A stretch of DNA of 11,148 bases, from assembly GCA_030531135.1 (NCBI GenBank), contig JAUNOJ010000039.1, forward strand, positions 1 through 11,148, in the 5' to 3' direction. The first letter of the stretch is position 1; each line of letters begins with the position of its first letter. The position numbers and the translations under genes were made by a program. This DNA is from Sutterellaceae bacterium. Its GTDB lineage: Bacteria; Pseudomonadota; Gammaproteobacteria; Burkholderiales; Burkholderiaceae_F. Shown piece by piece: positions 6,089-11,148 of this stretch. Under the pieces are notes generated by a model that was not told the origin of the DNA, did no database searches, and saw nothing but the letters and a program-made list of their open reading frames with translations.

Positions 6089-6856
6089 TTACTTCACCGG
6101 CTCTTGCGGGACATCATCCTCTTCGTCTTCGAATTCGTCTTTGGGAAATTCAAACGGAGGATTGCCGTCCCAAACGGCATTGTTTCTCATCGATAAGAAA
6201 CCTTCTCGCGCCATCACGTACGGATCGACTGCGTCTTTGAGCAAATCTGTTGCCGGTATCAGCCGTGCACGCGTATCCAATCCGTAAAGCCCCCACATGC
6301 CCCATTCGATCCAACCGCCGTCGGTATACGTTTGCGGTTGACTCAAATAGTCCACACCAAGGCCTGCCGTATCGCGCACGGTCGAGGGGCCTAAGAAGGG
6401 AATCACGAAATAGGGGCCGCTCGGCACACCCCAAACGGCAAGCGTCTGACCGAAGTCTTCGTTGCGCACGGGCTGACCGCCGGCAGTGCCGGCCACGTCA
6501 AACATGCCGCCCACCCCCAATGTCGTGTTGATCAAAAAGCGGAAAAGACTCACCAACGCACCTTCGCCCTTACCCTGCAGGGCATTGTTCATCACGTTGG
6601 AAGGTTCTCCCAAATTGACGTAAATGTTGGAAATTCGATCACGAGCAAACTGCGGCATCACCGCTTCATAGCCCTTGGCGACCGGACGTAACACATATGT
6701 ATCGACCGTATTGTTAAAGGCAAACGTGTGGCGATTCATTGTTTCCCAAGGATCGGAAGGATCACTTCCAGACCCTTCCGGAATTTGAGCACAACCGCCC
6801 AACATCAGTGCAGAAACACAAAGTGCGCTTAAACCGATTTGTCTCAACGACTTCAT
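6089..6856 (-). CDS. mlaA: Outer-membrane lipoprotein MlaA (VacJ)
   Basis: MlaA sits in the outer membrane, usually with a trimeric porin, and removes mislocalised phospholipids from the outer leaflet, passing them to MlaC. The 255-residue product has a lipoprotein signal with lipobox LGGC (Cys22). The mature VacJ domain starts with DPWETMNRHTFAFNNTVDTYVLRPVAKGY and continues through SNVMNNALQGK, the helical RFLINTTLGVGGMFDVA, EDFGQTLAVWGVPSGPYFVIPFLGPSTVRD and the DPYVMAREGFLSMRNN segment, in family order. The length is close to that of E. coli MlaA. An acidic tail (EDEEDD) ends the protein. Residues after Cys22 are AQ, not Asp, which suits outer-membrane sorting. It is placed inside the mla operon, as in many betaproteobacteria, whereas E. 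coli has it at a separate locus. Confidence 0.96.
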   Translation of the reverse strand: MKSLRQIGLSALCVSALMLGGCAQIPEGSGSDPSDPWETMNRHTFAFNNTVDTYVLRPVAKGYEAVMPQFARDRISNIYVNLGEPSNVMNNALQGKGEGALVSLFRFLINTTLGVGGMFDVAGTAGGQPVRNEDFGQTLAVWGVPSGPYFVIPFLGPSTVRDTAGLGVDYLSQPQTYTDGGWIEWGMWGLYGLDTRARLIPATDLLKDAVDPYVMAREGFLSMRNNAVWDGNPPFEFPKDEFEDEEDDVPQEPVK

Positions 6857-6901
6857 TTAAATTTTTTCCCTTTGTCGTATTTTGGCTTTGTCGTTCAATG
6901 C

Positions 6902-7372
6902 TTATTTATCGCCGCCTTTTTCAGCGAACTGATAGAGGAACTGGCTGATCAGGCTTTCCAAAACCAATGCGGACTGCGTCTGCTCGATCTTGCTACCCTG
7001 TTTCAAATCCGCATCATCGCCGCCGGCAGAAATCCCGATATACTGTTCACCCAACAGTCCCGAGGTCAAAATATTGGCGGAACTGTCGGCCGGAAACTTG
7101 AATTGATCGTCCAAATCCATCATCACCTTGGCCTGAAAGGTTTCCTGATCAAAACTGATGGACTTGACACGACCGACCACAACCCCGGCACTTTTCACCG
7201 GAGCTCGGGGCTTGAGCCCGCCAATGTTGTCGAAATTGGCACTGACCTCATAGGTGTGGGTGCTAAAACTGAAATTGCCCAAATTGGCTGCCTGCATCGA
7301 CACAAACAGTAAAGCAACGAACCCCAACAAGACAAACAGTCCGACGGAAAATTCCAAAACCTTGCGTTGCAT
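6902..7372 (-). CDS. mlaD: MCE-domain subunit MlaD of the Mla phospholipid transporter
   Basis: MlaD forms a hexameric ring anchored in the inner membrane that carries lipids between MlaFE and MlaC. The 156-residue product has one N-terminal membrane helix at about 7-26, then a single MCE domain at about 38-116: YEVSANFDNIGGLKPRAPVKSAGVVVGRV is the classic start, and ILTSGLLGEQYIGISAGG the hydrophobic pore-loop region. A C-terminal helix follows (ALVLESLISQFLYQFAEKGG). The family's usual size is about 150-180 residues, so it is full length. It lies 18 nt after mlaE and 45 nt before mlaA, with only a weak purine-rich site before the ATG. Confidence 0.96.
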   Translation of the reverse strand: MQRKVLEFSVGLFVLLGFVALLFVSMQAANLGNFSFSTHTYEVSANFDNIGGLKPRAPVKSAGVVVGRVKSISFDQETFQAKVMMDLDDQFKFPADSSANILTSGLLGEQYIGISAGGDDADLKQGSKIEQTQSALVLESLISQFLYQFAEKGGDK

Positions 7373-7390
7373 GTTTATTTCTCAATCACG

Positions 7391-8185
7391 TTAAATAGAC
7401 GAAAACATAAAGGCCGTCATGATAAAGTCAAGCCCTAAAACCAAAAGCGAACTGACCACGACGGTGCGCGTTGTCGCACGAGAAACCCCCTCGGGCGTCG
7501 GACGAGCGCTGTAGCCCTGAAAAAGCGCAATCAAACCGACCGTAATGCCGAAGACGATCGACTTCCAGATGCTGTTGACCACATCGACATAAAAGTCCAC
7601 GCCGTCTTGCATCTGAGACCAGAAAGCACCGTTATCCGTTCCGATTAAGCCGACGCCGACAATCCAAGCACCGATAATGCCGATTGCCGAAAAAATCAGT
7701 GTCAGAATCGGCATGGAAATGGCCACACCCAAAAAGCGCGGTGCCACAATACGTCGGATGGGATCGACACCCATCATTTCCATAGCCGCCAACTGTTCCC
7801 CTGCACGCATCAAACCGATTTCGGCCGTGAGCGACGTCCCGGCCCGCCCGGCAAACAAAAGCGCCGTCACGACAGGGCTTAACTCTCGCAAAAGAGAAAC
7901 CGCCACCAACACGCCCAAAGCTTGTTCACTGCCGTAGCGAACCAAAATGTAGTATCCCTGAAGCCCGATCACAAACCCCACGAAAAGGCCCGAAACCGAA
8001 ATGATGATCAGCGAATAGTTACCGATAAAGTGCGTTTGCTGAACGATCAGATAAAAACGTGCCAAAGCCGCAGGAACACATCGGAAAACCTGCAAAGCAA
8101 ACAATGTCAATCGACCGATGGCACAAATTTGCTTAATGGCATAGTGCCCGAGCGAGGCGATCATTTGATAGAGGAAGCTTGTCAT
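7391..8185 (-). CDS. mlaE: ABC transporter permease MlaE
   Basis: MlaE is the dimeric inner-membrane permease of the MlaFEDB lipid transporter. I chose ATG 8185, which overlaps the mlaF stop codon as ATGA; the frame continues upstream to 8221, but that part lies inside mlaF and has no family match. The 264-residue product has about five hydrophobic segments, the cytoplasmic coupling region with EQLAAMEMMGVDPIRRIVAPR (about 132-152), preceded by RAGTSLTAEIGLMRAG, and the near-terminal SRATTRTVVVSSLLVLGLDFIMTAFMF. All are typical of MlaE/TtgB-type permeases. The 4-nt overlap with mlaF points to coupled translation and fixed stoichiometry. Confidence 0.96.
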   Translation of the reverse strand: MTSFLYQMIASLGHYAIKQICAIGRLTLFALQVFRCVPAALARFYLIVQQTHFIGNYSLIIISVSGLFVGFVIGLQGYYILVRYGSEQALGVLVAVSLLRELSPVVTALLFAGRAGTSLTAEIGLMRAGEQLAAMEMMGVDPIRRIVAPRFLGVAISMPILTLIFSAIGIIGAWIVGVGLIGTDNGAFWSQMQDGVDFYVDVVNSIWKSIVFGITVGLIALFQGYSARPTPEGVSRATTRTVVVSSLLVLGLDFIMTAFMFSSI

Positions 8186-8991
8186 TTGACCTCGACTCCG
8201 AAATCTTCGGCAATCGTACATGCCGGATAGTGGAAACGCACGGGGCCGTCAGGCTGGGCATCCAAGAATTGACGCACATAAGGATCTTGAGAAGCCGACA
8301 GTGCTTCAGGCGTTCCTTGAGCGGAAATACGCCCTGCATTGATCATGTAAACATAGTCGGCAATGGCAAAGGTTTCCGCAACGTCATGCGTCACGATAAT
8401 GGCGGTGGCACCCAAGGCGTCGTTCAAGCGGCGAATCAGCTGTGCGGTTACGCCCATGGAAATGGGGTCAAGACCGGCAAAAGGCTCGTCGTACATGATG
8501 AGAGCCGGATCCAAAGCAATGGCACGCGCCAGAGCCACACGGCGCGCCATACCACCCGAAATGTCCGAGGGCATTAAACCTGCCGCACCACGCAAGCCGA
8601 CGGCGTTTAACTTCATCAACACCAAGTCGCGAATTGTCTCTTCATCCAAATCAGTCTGTTCGCGCAAAGGGAATGCCACATTTTCAAAGACCGACATATC
8701 GGTAAAAAGAGCCCCGAACTGAAACAGCATCCCCATGCGACGACGAATGGCATAAAGCGATTTTTCATCGGCCGCGTGTACTTCTTTGCCGTCCAACAAG
8801 ATCTTGCCTTTTTGAGGGCTGATCAAGCCGCCGATGAGCTTTAACAGCGTGGTTTTACCCATACCCGAGCCACCCATAATGGCCACAACCTGTCCGCGAC
8901 CGAACGACAACGTCACATCATCGAGAATGATGCGACTGCCGTAACTGAACGTCACGTCCTGAATCTGCAAAAATGCATCGGTCAAAGCCAT
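8182..8991 (-). CDS. mlaF: ABC transporter ATP-binding protein MlaF
   Basis: MlaF powers the Mla phospholipid transporter. The 269-residue product has all nucleotide-binding motifs: Walker A GGSGMGKTT at 40-48, Q-loop Gln91, signature SGGMARR at 145-151, Walker B LIMYDEP at 164-170 and switch His202 in VTHD. The extended C-terminal tail with QPDGPVRFHYPA (about 246-257) is typical of MlaF, where the tail of one subunit wraps onto its partner near MlaB; that separates it from generic ABC ATPases. GAGAG lies about 8 nt before the ATG. It is the first gene of mlaFEDACB, preceded by an extended -10 promoter candidate and a 26-bp dyad. Confidence 0.97.
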   Translation of the reverse strand: MALTDAFLQIQDVTFSYGSRIILDDVTLSFGRGQVVAIMGGSGMGKTTLLKLIGGLISPQKGKILLDGKEVHAADEKSLYAIRRRMGMLFQFGALFTDMSVFENVAFPLREQTDLDEETIRDLVLMKLNAVGLRGAAGLMPSDISGGMARRVALARAIALDPALIMYDEPFAGLDPISMGVTAQLIRRLNDALGATAIIVTHDVAETFAIADYVYMINAGRISAQGTPEALSASQDPYVRQFLDAQPDGPVRFHYPACTIAEDFGVEVK

Positions 8992-9020
8992 CGATTGTCT
9001 CTCAAAGTAAGTTGAAAACC

Positions 9021-9046
9021 CATTTCTGAATGATCGTTCAGAAATG
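9021..9046. repeat. Perfect inverted repeat in the mlaF leader
   Basis: CATTTCTGAA (9021-9030) and TTCAGAAATG (9037-9046) are exact reverse complements around TGATCG. No U-run follows on the minus strand, so it is not an obvious terminator for the gene upstream. It lies just downstream of the predicted mla transcription start and about 30 nt before the mlaF start codon, a place for an operator or a 5'-UTR hairpin. Eight bases of each arm match the dyad before assT. Confidence 0.6.
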
Positions 9047-9059
9047 AAAAAGCTCTCCT

Positions 9060-9068
9060 ATTATGCCA
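9060..9068 (-). promoter_or_regulatory. Candidate extended -10 promoter of the mla operon
   Basis: The minus strand reads TGG followed by CATAAT (9068-9060), which fits the extended -10 pattern TGnTATAAT with one mismatch. The region 17 nt upstream (GATAAA) is a poor -35, which extended -10 promoters can tolerate. Transcription would begin near 9053, leaving a leader of about 62 nt that contains the dyad. It sits in the only gap of useful size before mlaF. Confidence 0.4.
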
Positions 9069-9099
9069 CTTTTTCGCAACAGTTTATCTGCGGGCAAAC

Positions 9100-9579
9100 C
9101 TAGAGTAAAGCGTCGCTCGGGGCAAATCTCACAAATCTTGCAACGCCTAGCTCTCTTAAGCGAACATCGTCTTGCGGCACCAGTTCGAAACAAGCTGCCA
9201 AAGCTTCGGGAACCGGTTCTGCTCGGCGCGTCGTCAAATTGATGTAATTCCATTCCGTTGCCGCCACACAGCAAATCTTGGCACCGTTTTTCATGACATA
9301 ACGACGCAAGCTGGCGGGACCGGCCAAACTCTGCACCCACGTGTAAACCGTAATCTCATCGCCAAGCTTGCAGGATCTCAAATATTCGACCCAATGTTCG
9401 CGAGCAACCCAAGCGCCGTTGCCCTCTTGGAAATAACGCTCCGTGGGCCAACCGTTTTCAGCCGAAGCGTGGCGCGCCGCCTCTTCCATCCAACGCAGAT
9501 ACACTCGATTGTTGACGTGCTCCAACTCGTCGAGATCGCTTGGCTGTACCGTAAAGACTTTTGTCACAATTGCAGGCAT
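9100..9579 (-). CDS. Hotdog-fold acyl-CoA/acyl-ACP thioesterase (4HBT/FadM-like)
   Basis: Members of this family cleave acyl thioesters, releasing a fatty or aromatic acid from CoA or acyl carrier protein. The 159-residue product starts with the typical hotdog segment SDLDELEHVNNRVYLRWMEEAA (14-35): Asp15/Asp17 and the HVNN turn precede the long central helix. WVAREHWVEYLRSCKLGDEITVYTWV (57-82) matches the following strands of acyl-ACP thioesterase/FadM-like proteins. GAGGAAG about 7 nt upstream supports ATG 9579. It follows plsC by 32 nt, so the released or recycled acyl chains may relate to phospholipid synthesis, but that is inference. The exact substrate, and whether this is closer to YbgC or FadM, cannot be told by eye. 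Confidence 0.85.
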   Translation of the reverse strand: MPAIVTKVFTVQPSDLDELEHVNNRVYLRWMEEAARHASAENGWPTERYFQEGNGAWVAREHWVEYLRSCKLGDEITVYTWVQSLAGPASLRRYVMKNGAKICCVAATEWNYINLTTRRAEPVPEALAACFELVPQDDVRLRELGVARFVRFAPSDALL

Positions 9580-9611
9580 TTCTATTCTTCCTCGGATGTA
9601 TCTCGAATTCT

Positions 9612-10430
9612 TCAGACCCCGGCAGCTTGCGCTTTGACAACGGTCGTATCAAGCAACGGCGGCATAGGATCGACAACCCCCATCACGGCTGCCATGTCGG
9701 CGCTTACCGTACGACACAACGCGTGGCGATCGTCTCCCTTTCTCGGAGCCAAGATCGTGATTTCCACCGTCAAATCAGGCAGTGTCACCACATGCCACAA
9801 ACATTCGAACAAGCCGGTATCACCCACATAGGCAGCCTTGACGGCAATTTCTCCACCCGACTTATATTGCAACACGACCGGCACCACGTCAGCCTGAGTG
9901 CGCACGGCCGCCTCCATCAAATTGGCATGCAACTTCAACAATTTCGTGCCGTCCGAAGTTGTTCCTTCCGGAAACATCAAAAGATTTTTACCGTCTTTGA
10001 GCGCTTGTTGCATCCCTTGACCGATACCGATCAAAGCACGTTTGTTGCCACGCTCGATAAAGATCGTGCCAACATGTTTGGCGATGACGCCGAAAACCGG
10101 CCACTTGGCGATTTCGGCCTTAGCCACAAAACCCGAAGGCAAAACGGAATCAAGCGCAAAAATATCCAAAAACGATATGTGATTGGACAAAATCAAACGA
10201 CCTGTCTTGCCCGGCGTAATACCGGTGTCGTGCGCGGCTTTTTCATCCAATTGCCCGTTGACTCTAACCTTGACGCCCAACCAGCGCAAGAGTCGCCCAG
10301 CCCAGCGACGAATCACTCGTCCGCGAGATTCCGGCCCCTGGAAAGGAAAAACAAAGGCGATGATTACCAAACAACAAATCGTATAAATAAAGACGGCCAA
10401 AAAACGAGCCGCTCCCACAATTGTTCTCAT
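9612..10430 (-). CDS. plsC: 1-acyl-sn-glycerol-3-phosphate acyltransferase family protein (PlsC-like)
   Basis: PlsC adds the second acyl chain to lysophosphatidic acid, giving phosphatidic acid at the inner membrane. The 272-residue product has an N-terminal membrane helix at about 10-30 and the four acyltransferase motifs in order: NHISFLD at 83-89 (His84 and Asp89, the HX4D catalytic pair), GTIFIERGNKR at 121-131, FPEGT at 153-157 and VPV at 183-185. The C-terminal region (AYVGDTGLFECL, LPDLTVEI) is common in betaproteobacterial relatives. It begins 3 nt after ruvX. The symbol is the most likely one, but a paralogue such as a lyso-ornithine lipid acyltransferase (OlsA-type) shares these motifs and cannot be excluded without knowing the other acyltransferases in the genome. 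Confidence 0.88.
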   Translation of the reverse strand: MRTIVGAARFLAVFIYTICCLVIIAFVFPFQGPESRGRVIRRWAGRLLRWLGVKVRVNGQLDEKAAHDTGITPGKTGRLILSNHISFLDIFALDSVLPSGFVAKAEIAKWPVFGVIAKHVGTIFIERGNKRALIGIGQGMQQALKDGKNLLMFPEGTTSDGTKLLKLHANLMEAAVRTQADVVPVVLQYKSGGEIAVKAAYVGDTGLFECLWHVVTLPDLTVEITILAPRKGDDRHALCRTVSADMAAVMGVVDPMPPLLDTTVVKAQAAGV

Positions 10431-10433
10431 GTT

Positions 10434-10883
10434 TTATTTCTCTGTATTTTCGTTTCGCTCAATTGCGTCCAAACTTTCTTCTTGCGGCGGTCTGACGGGT
10501 TGCCCCTCGTCAAACCATTGCTGCAAAATAACGGCAGCCGCCAAATCGTCTATCGGACCGTCAGACTCGTCGGCGTCGACTGTCACCGACGAATAACGTT
10601 CGTCGACCACGTTGACCGGCAATGCAAAACGCCCTTCGAGCTGACGCGCAAAGCGCAAGGCTTTAAACGTCACTTTCTCGTGATGTCCGTCGGAGTGACG
10701 CGGTACGCCCACGATCAAAGCGCCCGGCTGCCACTCGTCGATCAACTTTTGAATTTGGCCCCATTTCGTTTTATTGGTGCGCGCATCCACAATGGCCAAG
10801 GCCTTCGCGCTTTGCGTGATGCCGTTACCCAATGCAACGCCGATACGCACCTCACCGAAATCAAAACCTAAAACGATATCCAT
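10434..10883 (-). CDS. ruvX: RuvX/YqgF-family RNase H-like protein (putative Holliday junction resolvase / pre-16S rRNA nuclease)
   Basis: YqgF-family proteins are essential in E. coli, where they are linked to 16S rRNA 5'-end maturation; they are also annotated as Holliday junction resolvases from their RuvC-like fold. The 149-residue product shows the acidic residues of the RNase H-like site: Asp8 in GFDFGEVRIGVA, Glu95 in VDERYSSV, and Asp112/Asp113 in DDLAAAVILQQWF. The LIVGVPRHSDGHH loop (57-68) is also family-typical. No clear ribosome binding site precedes ATG 10883, but it gives the normal family N-terminus. It lies between yqgE/algH and plsC, and yqgE-yqgF is a widely conserved pair. 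The C-terminal tail after about 130 is charged and probably flexible. Confidence 0.95.
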   Translation of the reverse strand: MDIVLGFDFGEVRIGVALGNGITQSAKALAIVDARTNKTKWGQIQKLIDEWQPGALIVGVPRHSDGHHEKVTFKALRFARQLEGRFALPVNVVDERYSSVTVDADESDGPIDDLAAAVILQQWFDEGQPVRPPQEESLDAIERNENTEK

Positions 10884-10946
10884 CTGTCGAATTTGGAGCA
10901 GGAAGAAAAGAGGGATATTTTACCGCTGCAACTCTTGAGTTTTACA

Positions 10947-10967
10947 GTTTCGATCATGCTTCGAAAC
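10947..10967. repeat. Inverted repeat between yqgE and ruvX
   Basis: GTTTCGA (10947-10953) and TCGAAAC (10961-10967) form a perfect 7-bp stem with a 7-nt loop, starting 2 nt past the yqgE stop codon. On the minus strand it is not followed by a U-run, so it may stabilise the yqgE 3' end or be fortuitous. The rest of this 86-nt gap is AT-rich near ruvX, but I see no convincing promoter in it. Confidence 0.35.
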
Positions 10968-10969
10968 GC

Positions 10970-11148
10970 TTAAGCGTGCCCGGCTTGCGTCAAGTTCGCA
11001 AAAGCGCCGCAAGCCTCGGCCGTCTTCGTATCGTCGAGCCCGACCAAAGCCATTGCCGCATCGTAACGGTCTTCCGCAGGTAAAGAAAAAATTACTCTGG
11101 GATCGGCCGGCGCCACCAACCAGGCTTGTTTGTCCAACTCTTCTTCAA
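10970..11148 (-). CDS. yqgE: YqgE/AlgH family protein, C-terminal part (cut by the window edge)
   Basis: Only the last 58 codons are inside the window; the frame starts at 11146 and ends at a TAA at 10972-10970. The product ends DKQAWLVAPADPRVIF, then EDRYDAAMALVGLDD, and finishes with AGHA. This reproduces the conserved C-terminus of YqgE/AlgH (W-x-x-APAD, a conserved Arg and Ala-rich helix, terminal AGHA). The biochemical role of this family is not established. Its place just before ruvX matches the common yqgE-yqgF order. The rest of the gene lies beyond the right edge, so nothing suggests that it is broken. Confidence 0.85.
   Translation of the reverse strand, partial: EEELDKQAWLVAPADPRVIFSLPAEDRYDAAMALVGLDDTKTAEACGAFANLTQAGHA

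Noticed and set aside
8186..8221. A longer N-terminus of MlaE from 8221
   Set aside because: The extra 12 codons lie inside the end of mlaF and lack family similarity; the ATGA overlap at 8182-8185 is the usual arrangement.
9561..10871. A 436-codon open frame on the plus strand across plsC and the start of ruvX
   Set aside because: It lies antisense to three well-supported genes. Its product is rich in His, Gln and Arg with no recognisable motif or start signal, typical of a shadow frame opposite high-coding-density genes.
1..11148. CRISPR arrays, insertion sequences, phage or defence genes
   Set aside because: No regularly spaced repeats, transposase-like frames or terminal inverted repeats were seen; the window is almost fully explained by core genes.

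Overview
The window looks like a core chromosomal segment of a betaproteobacterium (Burkholderiales). The gene order mlaFEDACB and hisE-hinT-tatABC is typical of that group. A Tat-exported arylsulfate sulfotransferase plus reduced spacing between conserved blocks would fit a gut-associated Sutterella/Parasutterella-like organism, but that genus-level guess is inference only. Coding density is high and nearly everything lies on the minus strand; the single plus-strand gene is the sulfotransferase at the left end.

Left part (1-2180): a roughly 250-nt leader with a perfect 10-bp dyad precedes a periplasmic aryl-sulfate sulfotransferase (assT) with a twin-arginine signal. It ends in a strong bidirectional terminator shared with the convergent tat operon. 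Middle-left (2189-4948, minus strand): hisE, hinT, tatA, tatB and tatC. The 140-nt tatA-tatB gap is full of hairpins, which could make TatA more abundant than TatBC. A tRNA(CAU), most likely elongator tRNA-Met, sits at 5022-5098 with a near-consensus promoter and its own intrinsic terminator, isolating hisE-tatC from the operon to the right.

Middle-right (5151-9068, minus strand): the complete retrograde phospholipid transport operon mlaF-mlaE-mlaD-mlaA-mlaC-mlaB. It has overlapping or closely spaced genes, an extended -10 promoter candidate and a 26-bp dyad in the leader. Its arms share CATTTCTG/CAGAAATG with the dyad upstream of assT. MlaC carries a twin-arginine-like signal peptide.

Right part (9100-11148, minus strand): the 3' end of yqgE/algH, then ruvX (yqgF), a plsC-type acyltransferase and a hotdog-fold thioesterase. 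The acyltransferase and thioesterase lead into the mla operon, making a lipid-handling neighbourhood: acyl-chain release and phosphatidic acid synthesis beside outer-membrane lipid asymmetry maintenance.

I found no defence system, mobile element, CRISPR array or clearly new system. The most interesting points are regulatory or architectural: the shared dyad, the tatA-tatB hairpins, the possible Tat export of MlaC, and the collapsed mla/his/tat gene order.
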